This document shows positions 41,191-49,418 of a DNA stretch of 64,000 nucleotides, in pieces. Origin of the DNA: DATEOR01 sp036279015 (lineage in GTDB: Bacteria > Actinomycetota > Thermoleophilia > Gaiellales > Gaiellaceae); contig DASUJY010000060.1 of assembly GCA_036279015.1 (NCBI GenBank), positions 21,878 through 85,877 on the forward strand, given 5' to 3'. Under the pieces are notes generated by a model. The model saw only the letters and a list, made by a program, of their open reading frames with translations, did not search any database and had not been told where the DNA came from. Positions within the stretch are counted from its first letter, which is position 1; the number at the start of each line of letters is the position of its first letter. The translations under genes and the position numbers were made by a program.

Positions 41191-42848
41191 CGCAGGCCCT
41201 GAATCCTGTGGAGCGCCGTGATGGCGGTCTGCAGGTTGATGCTCGCGTCGCCGACACCCAGGCTGCGGCCGAGAAGCTCCACCGCCGCCGTGTCGCGGAA
41301 GAAGTCCTCGGCGTTCCGCACCGGCTTCTTCGTCCTGATGATGAGGAACGGGCCCCAGGCGCGGCTCTCGAAGATCGGGCCTGGGATCGCGTTCCGGATG
41401 GTGAGCTGGACTCGCTCCGGATCGCCCTGGTCGGACGCGTCGAACACCCAGACGCCGCGCCCGAGCGGTTTCGGCGCCTCGTTCAGCGTGTCGATGGCGA
41501 GCCTCGGATCGGCTCGCTGGACGATGACCGAGCCGAAGGGAGCTCCCGCCTCGCGTGCGTCGAGATAGGTCGGCTCGTAGCCGAAGAGGATGTCGTCCGA
41601 GCGGCCGGTCGCCGCGAGCCAGTCCGCCGCTTCGGCGCGGGCCTGCTCCCGCGCGGCCGGCTCGCCGGCGTACATGTACGGCGTCTTGTGCCAGCCCCAG
41701 GCGATCTCGACACCGAGGAGCGCCGTGAGCGCGAGCAGGACGGCGGCCGCCTGGCCCCGTCCGGCCGCCGAGGCGAGTCTGATGAGGCCGGCCGCGACGA
41801 GCATCGTGAAGAACGGAAGCGCGAAGATCAGGTGCCGGCTCTCGAGGAACACGCTCGTCTGGGAGCGGGTGAGCATGAGCGCGAGCGCGGGCACGACGAA
41901 AACGGCCGCGGATGAGAGCACCGCGGCGGGCCTCGTACGGACGAGGACCGCGGCTCCGATGAGGGCGAGCGCGCACGCCACGGCCTTCGCCGCCGTCCAG
42001 CCGGCGCTGAAGTCGCCGACCGTCTCCCACAGATACTCGAGCACGTCGATCGGCGAGCCGAGCTTCGAGTCGCTCTGGCCGCCGATGCCGATTCCGAAGC
42101 GCGAGGCGAGCACCCGGTAGATGAGCCAGAGGGGCGAGACGAGGACGACCGCGGCTGCGAAGGAGATCACGGCGGGCCGGAGCGGAAACGGCTGCCGCCA
42201 GCGGCGCGCGAGCACGTAGAGGGCCTCCGCGCCGAGCAGGAAGGTGCCGTAGGGCTGGGTCGCGATCGTGAGCGCGATCGTTACGACCCAGGCGGCCCAG
42301 CGCCGCGGCTCGCGCGTCCCGATGGCGCGCAGGAGGAGCAGGAACGAGAGCGCGCTCAGGAAGAGGAAGACGCCGTACATCCGCGCGTAGATGCCGTGGT
42401 AGATCGTGATCCAGCTCGCGGCTGCAAGCGCGGTCGCGACGAGCGCTGTCCTCCGGTCGGAGAGGCGGGCGACGAGGGCCGCGATCACCGGCATGCTCGC
42501 CACGGCGAAGATGACCGAGATCATCCGGAGCGCGATCAGGCTCGGGGAGATCGCATCCGCGGCGTATGCGAGCAGCCAGTGGAGGGGGGCGCCGCCGCGC
42601 TCGGCGAACACCGTCGAGAACATGTCGCCGATCGGCTGCTGCGTCACGAAGAAGACGAGGGTCTCGTCCTCGTGCGGCGGCCAGACAGTCATCTGGAAGA
42701 GCAGGAAGGTCGCGAGCGCAGCCGTGATGACCCCCACCCCGAGCCGGTAGGAATCGGCGCGCGCCCAGCCGATCGCCCGCGCGAGCCACGATTCGCTCGG
42801 CACTCGCTCGGCGGGAGTGCCAGAGACAGCCGTCCGCCCTGCTACCAT
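41187..42848 (-). CDS. GT39/ArnT-like polytopic membrane glycosyltransferase
   Basis: Protein of 553 residues with about eleven to thirteen membrane segments in the first 400 residues. The first extracellular loop carries the acidic motif PPHEDETLVFF expected for dolichyl- or polyprenyl-phosphate-sugar-dependent GT-C enzymes, and later segments (SLIALRMISVIFAVA, IYHGIYARMYGVFLFLSAL) match the PMT/ArnT family. The C-terminal 150 residues form a soluble extracytoplasmic domain. It would transfer a sugar from a lipid carrier to a protein or wall polymer; acceptor unknown. ATG 42848 follows GGGAGGA closely. Confidence 0.82.
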   Translation of the reverse strand: MVAGRTAVSGTPAERVPSESWLARAIGWARADSYRLGVGVITAALATFLLFQMTVWPPHEDETLVFFVTQQPIGDMFSTVFAERGGAPLHWLLAYAADAISPSLIALRMISVIFAVASMPVIAALVARLSDRRTALVATALAAASWITIYHGIYARMYGVFLFLSALSFLLLLRAIGTREPRRWAAWVVTIALTIATQPYGTFLLGAEALYVLARRWRQPFPLRPAVISFAAAVVLVSPLWLIYRVLASRFGIGIGGQSDSKLGSPIDVLEYLWETVGDFSAGWTAAKAVACALALIGAAVLVRTRPAAVLSSAAVFVVPALALMLTRSQTSVFLESRHLIFALPFFTMLVAAGLIRLASAAGRGQAAAVLLALTALLGVEIAWGWHKTPYMYAGEPAAREQARAEAADWLAATGRSDDILFGYEPTYLDAREAGAPFGSVIVQRADPRLAIDTLNEAPKPLGRGVWVFDASDQGDPERVQLTIRNAIPGPIFESRAWGPFLIIRTKKPVRNAEDFFRDTAAVELLGRSLGVGDASINLQTAITALHRIQGLR

Positions 42849-42879
42849 TTCCTCCCGCAAACCGGGGCCTTTCTTTCGA

Positions 42880-43179
42880 ATGCCGATCTACGAATACCGG
42901 TGCCCGAACGGGCACACGTTCGAGCTATTCCAGCGGATGACGGATCCGCAGCCGTCAGACTGCCAGATCTGCGGCGCCGCCCCGCTCGAGAAGGTCTTCC
43001 ATCCCGTTGCAGTTCATTTCAAAGGCTCGGGTTTTTACACCACGGACTACGGCCGCGGACGCAAGCGCGACGGCGACGGCGACGGGGCCGGGGGCGGCGA
43101 CTCCTCCGACGGGAAGGCGAAGACCGACTCGAAGCCCGAGAAGAAGGACAAGCCGAAGAAAAAGGCCGCCGAGGCCTAA
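42880..43179 (+). CDS. FmdB-family zinc-ribbon protein
   Basis: Protein of 99 residues. The N-terminus MPIYEYRCPNGHTFELFQ and the knuckle SDCQICGAAPLEKVFHPV are the FmdB/CxxC_CxxC_SSSS signature. The first CxxC is reduced to CPNGH (Cys, then His), as in many actinobacterial members. The C-terminal third is a low-complexity Asp/Gly/Lys tail. The role is unknown; some relatives are linked to regulation. Divergent from the glycosyltransferase. Confidence 0.85.
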   Translation: MPIYEYRCPNGHTFELFQRMTDPQPSDCQICGAAPLEKVFHPVAVHFKGSGFYTTDYGRGRKRDGDGDGAGGGDSSDGKAKTDSKPEKKDKPKKKAAEA

Positions 43180-43197
43180 CCTGCCGGCTCCGCGGGC

Positions 43198-43488
43198 ATG
43201 GACGCGCGCCCGATCGACCCACGCGACACCGAATGGGAGCTTTCGAGCCCCGTCTACCGCGTCTCCTTCTTCGCACAGGACGAACGGGGCGGCTGGAGCT
43301 CCGACGCGTTCGAGCTCGACGGGGCCGGCGATGTCGCGGAAGCGCTCAGCTGGGCGGAACGGGAGTCAGCGGGACGGGTCTTCGTGCTCTACGCGCTCGT
43401 CGAAGCGGCCGGCGAGGGAGGGCTGGTGCGCCTGGCGGGGACCGATCCTCTCGATCAGCCCCACGCAGCGTCGCCTGCCCGCGAGTAG
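43198..43488 (+). CDS. Hypothetical protein
   Basis: 96 residues, unrecognised. Contains a beta-rich core (TEWELSSPVYRVSFFAQDE, GRVFVLYALVE) and an acidic composition. Lies 18 bases after the FmdB gene in the same direction, so the two may be co-expressed. No signal, membrane or metal motif. Confidence 0.6.
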   Translation: MDARPIDPRDTEWELSSPVYRVSFFAQDERGGWSSDAFELDGAGDVAEALSWAERESAGRVFVLYALVEAAGEGGLVRLAGTDPLDQPHAASPARE

Positions 43489-43507
43489 CCGCGCCCGGTC
43501 GAGCCGG

Positions 43508-44677
43508 CTACTTGCCGACGATGCAGCCGGGGCCGAAGGGACCTGAAGCCGGCTTCGGCGGCTGCGGGGCGCTCTTCCCGGTCACCATCGCGATCACGGA
43601 GACGTTCTCCTCGCTGCCGATGATGTAGGAGATTCCGCCGATGTTCGACGCCGTCCCGCCCAGGCGGCAGCGGAGGCGGCCGCTCTCGGGCGTGCGGAAC
43701 TTGACCCAGCCGAGCTCGAGTATCTCGGTCGTCGAGAGGTCGGTCACGAGCGGCTTCACGATGTCGTCGCCGACGAACGGGGCGCGGAGGTAGCCGGTGA
43801 AGCTCACGATCTTGTCCGCGAGCGCCGAGACCACCGCCTGCTGGCGCTCGCCGCGCGTGATGTCGGACTCCTTCGGGTCGAGCTGGTTCTCGCGGATCCG
43901 CGCGTAGATGAGCGCCGTGTGCCCGTCCATCTCCTGCTCGCCCTTGCGGAAGCGCCAGCCCTTCCAGCGGTCGCAGGCCGCCTGCGAGGCGCGCGGGCAC
44001 TCGAACTTGTTCGAGAGGATCGGCTTGGGGACGTCGATCGTGACGCCGCCGACCGCGTCGATCACCTGGTCGAACGTGCCGAAGTCGACGACGACGACGT
44101 GGTTGATCGGCAGGCCGGTGACGCTCTGGACGGTCTTGATCGCGAGCGTCGCGCCGCCGTAGGCGTAGGCCGCGTTGATCTTGTCCTCTCCGTGCCCGGG
44201 GATCTCGACGCGGAGGTCGCGCGGGATCGAGAGGAGGGCGATCTTGTGCTCGTCCGGATCGGTGTGGACGATCATGATCGAGTCCGAGCGGGCGACCGAG
44301 CCCCGCCTGCTCTTCGATCCCGTGTCGGCGCCGAGCACGAGGATGTTGCTCGGATTCGAGAGCATGATCCCGTCCTGCGGCGAGAGAGCCCGCTCCGCAC
44401 GCGGGTCGAGCTTCTTGTTCGCGTCCTTGACCCCGCTCCTGAAGGCGAGGTAGCCGAGGACCCCCCAGACGAGCGCGAGCACGATGAGGCCGACGAGCGC
44501 CCAGAGGACAGGCCGGATCCAGCGCCGCCGGCTCCTGGCGGGCCCGGGGCCGCGGTAGTCACGGGCGGGTCCGTCCGGCTTTCCCGGCTGTCGCTCGCTC
44601 CGCAGCGACTCCGGGCGGATCGGCCCCTTGACCCGTCCTCCGCGGTACACACGGTAGGGCTTGTCCTTGGGCGCCAC
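43508..44677 (-). CDS. LytR-CpsA-Psr (LCP) family cell-wall ligase
   Basis: Type II membrane protein of 389 residues. A basic cytoplasmic start is followed by one membrane helix (PVLWALVGLIVLALVWGVL). The LCP domain follows with SNILVLGADTG, RSDSIMIVHTDP, LLSIPRDLRVEIPG, DKINAAYAYGG, DFGTFDQVIDAVGG and YARIRENQLD then DITRGERQQ, which carry the arginines and aspartates that bind polyprenyl pyrophosphate. LCP enzymes attach teichoic acid, arabinogalactan or capsule polymers to peptidoglycan. The GTG start diverges from the ROK kinase gene. Confidence 0.93.
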   Translation of the reverse strand: MAPKDKPYRVYRGGRVKGPIRPESLRSERQPGKPDGPARDYRGPGPARSRRRWIRPVLWALVGLIVLALVWGVLGYLAFRSGVKDANKKLDPRAERALSPQDGIMLSNPSNILVLGADTGSKSRRGSVARSDSIMIVHTDPDEHKIALLSIPRDLRVEIPGHGEDKINAAYAYGGATLAIKTVQSVTGLPINHVVVVDFGTFDQVIDAVGGVTIDVPKPILSNKFECPRASQAACDRWKGWRFRKGEQEMDGHTALIYARIRENQLDPKESDITRGERQQAVVSALADKIVSFTGYLRAPFVGDDIVKPLVTDLSTTEILELGWVKFRTPESGRLRCRLGGTASNIGGISYIIGSEENVSVIAMVTGKSAPQPPKPASGPFGPGCIVGK

Positions 44678-44703
44678 GCGAGCGAGTATCGTAGCCGGAG
44701 GCC

Positions 44704-45660
44704 ATGGCGTCCCCCCGCGTGATCGCGCTCGACCTCGGGGGCACGAAGCTCCTCTCCGGAATCGTCGACGAGCAGGGAGTCGTGGAGCGGCGGGTCGTCA
44801 CGCCGACCGAGACCGGAAGCGAGAAGGCCCTTCTCCAGCAGGTCGAAGGCGCCGTCGAGGAGCTCCTCGGCGACGATGTCGCGGCGATCGGGATGGGCTT
44901 GCCGTCCCTCATCGACCAGCGCAGCGGCGAGGCGGTTGCCTCCGTGAACATCCCGCTCGCGGGAATCGCGTTCCGCGACCGGCTGCACGAGCGCTTCGGG
45001 CTTCCCGCCGCGATCGAGAACGACGCCAACGCGGCGGCGCTCGCCGAGCACCGCCACGGCGCGGGGCGGGGCTCGCGCCACATGCTCATGCTCACGCTCG
45101 GCACCGGCGTCGGCGGCGGTCTCGTGCTCGACGGCGAGCTCTATCGCGGCTCGATCGGCGCAGGCGGCGAGCTCGGCCACATCACCATCGACCTGGACGG
45201 CCCCCCGTGCCAGGGCCGGTGCCCCGGCCGGGGACACCTCGAGGTGCTCGCCTCCGGGACCGCTGCCGATGCGCTCGCGCGCGAGAAGGCGGAGGAGAAC
45301 CCGGACGGAGACCTCGGTCGCGCCGCCGCCGAGGGCAAGCCGGTCGACGCCCGGCTCGCGGTCGACCTCGCCGCGCACGGGCCCGGCGATGCCCGCGACG
45401 TCCTCGACCACGTCGGTCTCCATCTCGGCGTCGGGATCGCGAGCCTCGCCAACATCTTCAACCCGGAGCTCGTCGTCGTGGGGGGTGGGTTCGCGCGTGC
45501 CGGCGACCTTCTGCTCGAGCCCGCCCGCAAGGTGGTGGCCGAGCGCGCGCTCGTCCCGGCCCGCGACGAGGTGAGGATCGTGCCGGCGCTCCTCGGCGTC
45601 GAAGCCGGCCTGATCGGCGCCGGGCTCGTCGGCTTCGAGGCGCTCAACCGGGGGGGCTAG
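44704..45660 (+). CDS. ROK-family sugar kinase (glucokinase-like)
   Basis: Protein of 318 residues. ATP-binding start VIALDLGGTKLLSGIVDEQG, sugar site IENDANAAALAEH, and GTGVGGGLVLDGELYRG and GELGHITIDLDG are canonical. The structural zinc motif is altered: instead of CxCGxxGCxE it reads CQGRCPGRGHLE, with a wider first spacing and His for the last Cys. Glucokinase is the most common function in this group, but other hexoses or N-acetyl sugars are possible. GGAGG precedes the ATG. rsmI starts at the next stop codon. Confidence 0.87.
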   Translation: MASPRVIALDLGGTKLLSGIVDEQGVVERRVVTPTETGSEKALLQQVEGAVEELLGDDVAAIGMGLPSLIDQRSGEAVASVNIPLAGIAFRDRLHERFGLPAAIENDANAAALAEHRHGAGRGSRHMLMLTLGTGVGGGLVLDGELYRGSIGAGGELGHITIDLDGPPCQGRCPGRGHLEVLASGTAADALAREKAEENPDGDLGRAAAEGKPVDARLAVDLAAHGPGDARDVLDHVGLHLGVGIASLANIFNPELVVVGGGFARAGDLLLEPARKVVAERALVPARDEVRIVPALLGVEAGLIGAGLVGFEALNRGG

Positions 45661-46469
45661 TGACCCTCGTCGTCTGCGCGACGCCGATCGGAAATCTCGA
45701 AGACGTGACCCTCCGCGTGCTGCGCGAGCTCAGCGAGGCCGAACTCGTCCTCTGCGAGGACACGCGGCGGACGCGCACGCTCCTCACCCGTCACGGCATC
45801 GAGGCCCGCCTCGTCAGCTATCACCGCCACAACGAGGCGAAGCGGATCGCAGAGCTCCTGCCCCGTCTCGAGGCCGGAGCCCGGATCGCGCTCGCGAGCG
45901 ACGCGGGTCTTCCGAGTGTGAACGATCCGGGCGCCCGTTTCATCGCGGCAGCGATCGAGCGCGGCGTGGAGGTGACGGTGCTCCCCGGCCCGTCGGCGGT
46001 CGAGACCGCTCTCGTCGCGAGCGGCCTCGTCGGCGAGCGGTACTCGTTCGTTGGCTACTTGCCGCGCGCGCGCGAGGCGCTCGTCCGGCTCTGGGAGGAA
46101 ACCGCCGCCTGGGGCTGGCCGGTCGTCGCCTTCGAGTCTCCACAGAGGCTGCCCGCCTCGCTCCGTTCGCTGGCGGCGGCGGATCCGTCGCGCCCGGTTG
46201 CCGTGTGCCGGGAGTTGACGAAGCGGTTCGAGGAGGTGGTCCGCGGGCCGGCGAGCGAGCTCGCGAACCGGTTCGCGGAGCCGCCCAGAGGCGAGGTGAC
46301 GCTCGTGCTCGGCCCGTCGGCGACGACAGGCGAGGGCGGGGAGGAAGACGAAGCGGTCGCCGCCGTCCGCGAGCTCGTGGCCGCCGGCGTCCCACGGAGA
46401 CGTGCCGCCGATCTCGTCTCGCGCCTCACCGGCTCGGCGCGCAACCGGCTCTATCGCGCGTCTCTGTAG
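45660..46469 (+). CDS. rsmI: 16S rRNA (cytidine-1402-2'-O)-methyltransferase RsmI
   Basis: SAM-dependent enzyme of 269 residues with a cobalamin-methylase (tetrapyrrole methylase) fold. Conserved segments: VVCATPIGNLEDVTLRVLRE, LVLCEDTRRTRTLL, ASDAGLPSVNDPGARF, VTVLPGPSAVETALVASGL and the family C-terminus GSARNRLYRASL. It 2'-O-methylates C1402 in the ribosomal P site. GTG overlaps the ROK kinase stop. It opens the conserved rsmI-abrB-metG block. Confidence 0.95.
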   Translation: MTLVVCATPIGNLEDVTLRVLRELSEAELVLCEDTRRTRTLLTRHGIEARLVSYHRHNEAKRIAELLPRLEAGARIALASDAGLPSVNDPGARFIAAAIERGVEVTVLPGPSAVETALVASGLVGERYSFVGYLPRAREALVRLWEETAAWGWPVVAFESPQRLPASLRSLAAADPSRPVAVCRELTKRFEEVVRGPASELANRFAEPPRGEVTLVLGPSATTGEGGEEDEAVAAVRELVAAGVPRRRAADLVSRLTGSARNRLYRASL

Positions 46470-46475
46470 TCTTGC

Positions 46476-46505
46476 TTGACAACGGGGCAGCCGCTCTGCT
46501 ACGCT
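46476..46505 (+). promoter_or_regulatory. Housekeeping-type promoter upstream of the M23 gene
   Basis: TTGACA, 18 bases, TACGCT, 39 bases before the start codon; a strong -35 match for this window. A second TTGACAACG copy lies about 48 bases downstream, forming a direct repeat. GAGGAGG precedes the ATG at 46544. Confidence 0.55.
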
Positions 46506-46543
46506 CGAGCGGTTCTCAAAATTGACAACGAGGAGGGGCGGCG

Positions 46544-47872
46544 ATGAAGAGCTTCGTCGTGCTGCTGCCGGTCCTCGTCGCGCTTCAGGCCGGCGTTGAG
46601 CCCGCGCTCGCCTGGGCCTGGCCCGTCGACGGGCCCGTGCTTCGACCATTCGTCCTCGGCGACGATCCGTACGCCGGGGGACAGCATCGCGGCATCGACA
46701 TCGGCGCCACGCCGGGCGAGCCGGTGCAGGCCCCGGCAGCGGGGGACGTCACCTTCGCCGGCATCGTGCCGACGGGCGGCAAGACGCTGACGATCCGGAC
46801 CGGCGACGGCTACGCCGTCACGCTGCTCCACCTGGGCGCGTACTCGGTCGCGCGCGGCGAAGCCGTCGTGGAAGGCGACGTGGTCGGAGCCGCCGGCGCG
46901 AGCGGCGCCCCGGCCGAGCCGACGCCGTACGTCTACCTCGGGATCCGCCGGGCCGACGACCCGAACGGATACGTCGACCCGCTCTCCCTCCTTCCCGCCC
47001 CCGCTGCAGCGCCCGAAGACCCTGCCGAGCCTCCGCCCGCGGAGCCGGCGGCCGGGGCTGCGCCCGTCGGAGTCGAATCCGCGAGCCCTGATGCGTCCGC
47101 GAGCCCGCAACCGGCGGGCTCGCACTCCCGGGCGACGCATGGCGAAGGGGCCGAGGAACGGAGCTCGGTCCCGGCGGAAGGGTCGGCGGGCGTGCCCGGA
47201 CGCGGTCGGCTCGACCGCGGAACCGACGTGGCTCGCGGGCGAGGGCGACGGGCGCGACCGCTGCACGGCGATGTGCGCCTCGGACATGTTCGGAGCGATA
47301 CGGGCCCGGGCCTCACGCTGAGGCGAGCGGCCGCGACGCGCGTGCCCGCCCGAGCTCCGTCAGCAGGCGAGCGAGCCGCTTCGCTCCCGGCCGTCGCGCT
47401 CCTGGCCGGGGCGATCGGAGCCGCGGCTGCCGGACTCGCCGCCGCCGGCCTCGGCGCGATCTCAGCGCGACGCCGACGCGAGCTCCGTGACGCAGCTGCG
47501 GCAGACAGCCCGCCCGCGGTGCTCGCGAAGCGAATTTCTCCGGCCGCAGAACACGCAGACGGTCTGCGGCTTGGAGAGGAGGATGGTGTCGTCCTTGACC
47601 GAGATCTCGAGCGGGTCCTTCTCGCCCAGCGAGAAGCGCTTTCGGATCTCGATCGGGATCACGATCCGGCCGAGGTCGTCGATGTGGCGGATGATCCCCG
47701 TGCTCGTCGCTCCTCTGGCCGAACGGGAAGACGTGTCCCGCTCCCTTGTCGCTCTGGATCCCATCGTTCCTCGCAGTTCGGGTGCGGCGGAATCTCTGGC
47801 AACACGTCCCCCGCGTTTTCCATTCCTAACCACCGTTTCCGTCCGCGGGAGCGCGAGGCGCGCTTCGTATGA
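46544..47872 (+). CDS. Secreted M23-like (LytM-fold) protein with degenerate active site
   Basis: Frame of 442 residues with a signal peptide (FVVLLPVLVALQAGVEPALA). The LytM-like domain (about 25-145) keeps His48 and Asp52 in QHRGIDIG and His96 in LLHLG. The HxH pair at 129-131 reads YVY, so the zinc site is broken and peptidase activity is doubtful. A Pro/Ala-rich linker and a membrane helix (ALLAGAIGAAAAGLAAAGLG) follow, then RRRREL. Beyond this, residues of about the last 130 codons run antisense through the whole abrB gene, and may not be a true protein sequence. A frameshift or sequencing slip near 47460 is possible; no earlier stop exists in frame. Confidence 0.6.
   Translation: MKSFVVLLPVLVALQAGVEPALAWAWPVDGPVLRPFVLGDDPYAGGQHRGIDIGATPGEPVQAPAAGDVTFAGIVPTGGKTLTIRTGDGYAVTLLHLGAYSVARGEAVVEGDVVGAAGASGAPAEPTPYVYLGIRRADDPNGYVDPLSLLPAPAAAPEDPAEPPPAEPAAGAAPVGVESASPDASASPQPAGSHSRATHGEGAEERSSVPAEGSAGVPGRGRLDRGTDVARGRGRRARPLHGDVRLGHVRSDTGPGLTLRRAAATRVPARAPSAGERAASLPAVALLAGAIGAAAAGLAAAGLGAISARRRRELRDAAAADSPPAVLAKRISPAAEHADGLRLGEEDGVVLDRDLERVLLAQREALSDLDRDHDPAEVVDVADDPRARRSSGRTGRRVPLPCRSGSHRSSQFGCGGISGNTSPAFSIPNHRFRPREREARFV
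47462..47764 (-). CDS. abrB: AbrB/SpoVT-type transition regulator with C-terminal zinc ribbon
   Basis: DNA-binding protein of 100 residues. The swapped-hairpin AbrB domain reads STGIIRHIDDLGRIVIPIEI then RKRFSLGEKDPLEI, followed by a ribbon with CVFCGRRNSL and CRSCVTEL. The same AbrB-plus-CxxC plan is known in clostridial AbrB proteins. It stands between rsmI and metG exactly as abrB does in Bacillus. GAGGAACG lies before ATG 47764. It probably regulates growth-phase genes; targets are unknown. Its complement is covered by the end of the M23 frame, but this strand has the coherent protein. Confidence 0.88.
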   Translation of the reverse strand: MGSRATRERDTSSRSARGATSTGIIRHIDDLGRIVIPIEIRKRFSLGEKDPLEISVKDDTILLSKPQTVCVFCGRRNSLREHRGRAVCRSCVTELASASR

Positions 47873-47881
47873 TTGCCATGC
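47868..47881 (+). promoter_or_regulatory. Candidate leaderless promoter -10 for metG
   Basis: TATGAT followed by eight bases and the GTG at 47882. No ribosome site is present between, and no good -35 element is visible. Confidence 0.4.
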
Positions 47882-49399
47882 GTGACCTTCTACGTCACTA
47901 CGCCGATCTACTACGTCAACGCCACGCCGCACGTCGGTCATGCGTACACGACGATCGCCGCGGACATCCTCGCCCGCAACCGCCGCCAGCGCGGGGAAGA
48001 AACCTTCTTTCTGACGGGCACCGACGAGCACGGCTCGAACATCGCGCGGGTGGCGGAGGAGGAAGGGCTCGAGCCGAAGGCGTTCGTCGACCGGAACGCC
48101 GCCAGGTTCCTCGGGATGACCGAGCGAATCAACGTCTCGAACGACTTCTTCGTCCGAACGACGGACGAGCGGCACGAGGCGCTCGTCCAGGAGTTCCTCC
48201 AGCGGATCTACGACGCGGGCGAGATCTACGAAGGGGTCTATGCGGGGCTCTACTGCAGCCGCTGCGAGTCCTTCTACACCGAGGCCGAGCTCGTGGACGA
48301 CCGCTGCCCGCAGCATGGCATCGTGCCCGAGTTCGTCGAGGAGAAGAACTACTTCTTCCGCCTCTCCGCCTATCAGGAGCGGCTGCTCGCGCTCTACGAC
48401 GCCAATCCGGACTTCGTCCTGCCGCACTTCCGCGCGAACGAAGCTCGGAGCTTCATCGCGCAGGGCCTCGACGACATCAGCGTCAGCCGCGCGACTCAGC
48501 GCTGGGGTGTGGCCGTGCCCTGGGACCCGGACCAGGTCGTCTACGTCTGGGTCGACGCGCTGATCAACTACTGGAGCGCGCTCGCCTTCGCGCGCGAGGG
48601 CGAGGACCTCCGGCCACGCTTCTGGCCCGAGGTCCGACATCTGTTGGCCAAGGACATTCTCAAGTTCCACTGCGTCATCTGGCCGGCGCTCCTCATGGGC
48701 GCAGGAATCGACGTGCCGCGACAGCTGTTCGTGCACGGCTACCTGCTCATGGACGATCGCAAGATGTCCAAGTCCGTCGGGAACGTCATCGACCCGCTCG
48801 AGCTCATCGACGTCTACGGAGTCGACCCGGTGCGCTACTACCTCTTCCGGGCGGCGTCGTTCGGCCAGGACGGGAACATCTCCGTCGACGGCCTGCACGA
48901 GCGGTACGAGCGCGAGCTCGGCAACGACCTCGGCAACCTGCTCTCGCGGACGACGGCCATGATCGCCCGCTATCGCGACGGGACGATTCCGGCTGGTCCC
49001 GGTTCGCGGGAGCTGGGAGAGGAGCTCGACCGGTTGGGGCCCCGGGTCGCCGACCGTCTCGACGCCTACGACTTGACCGGGGCCCTCGACGAGATCTGGG
49101 AGACCGTCCGGACGCTCAATCGGCACGTCGAGCAGAGCTCGCCCTGGGAGCTCGCCAAGGACGACGCGCGCGCGGCCGACCTCGACCGCGTCCTCTTCGA
49201 GCTCGCGGACGGCCTGCGCGTGCTCGCGATCGTGCTTTCGCCCTTCCTGCCGGAGACCGGACCGAGGATCCTGGCCGCGCTCGGCCAGGACGCGAGCCTC
49301 GACTGGGATAGGGCCCGCGCGGGGCAGACCCTTCCGGCCGAGGGGATCGAGCCGGCACAGCCGCTCTTTCCACGCGTCGACGCGCCTGCGGCGGGCTGA
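47882..49399 (+). CDS. metG: Methionyl-tRNA synthetase
   Basis: Class I aminoacyl-tRNA synthetase of 505 residues. The N-terminus VTFYVTTPIYYVNATPHVGH holds the HIGH-type motif (HVGH). KMSKS is intact in DDRKMSKSVGN (Lys294). The connective domain has a single metal knuckle, CSRCESFYTEAE with a later CPQHG. The anticodon-binding helices end near residue 500; the C-terminal EMAP/Trbp111-like dimerisation domain of some MetRS is absent, as in mycobacteria. The GTG start at 47882 fits the family N-terminus; a TTG three codons upstream is less likely. Confidence 0.96.
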   Translation: MTFYVTTPIYYVNATPHVGHAYTTIAADILARNRRQRGEETFFLTGTDEHGSNIARVAEEEGLEPKAFVDRNAARFLGMTERINVSNDFFVRTTDERHEALVQEFLQRIYDAGEIYEGVYAGLYCSRCESFYTEAELVDDRCPQHGIVPEFVEEKNYFFRLSAYQERLLALYDANPDFVLPHFRANEARSFIAQGLDDISVSRATQRWGVAVPWDPDQVVYVWVDALINYWSALAFAREGEDLRPRFWPEVRHLLAKDILKFHCVIWPALLMGAGIDVPRQLFVHGYLLMDDRKMSKSVGNVIDPLELIDVYGVDPVRYYLFRAASFGQDGNISVDGLHERYERELGNDLGNLLSRTTAMIARYRDGTIPAGPGSRELGEELDRLGPRVADRLDAYDLTGALDEIWETVRTLNRHVEQSSPWELAKDDARAADLDRVLFELADGLRVLAIVLSPFLPETGPRILAALGQDASLDWDRARAGQTLPAEGIEPAQPLFPRVDAPAAG

Positions 49400-49418
49400 T
49401 CGCGGCGGTCGATCGGAC

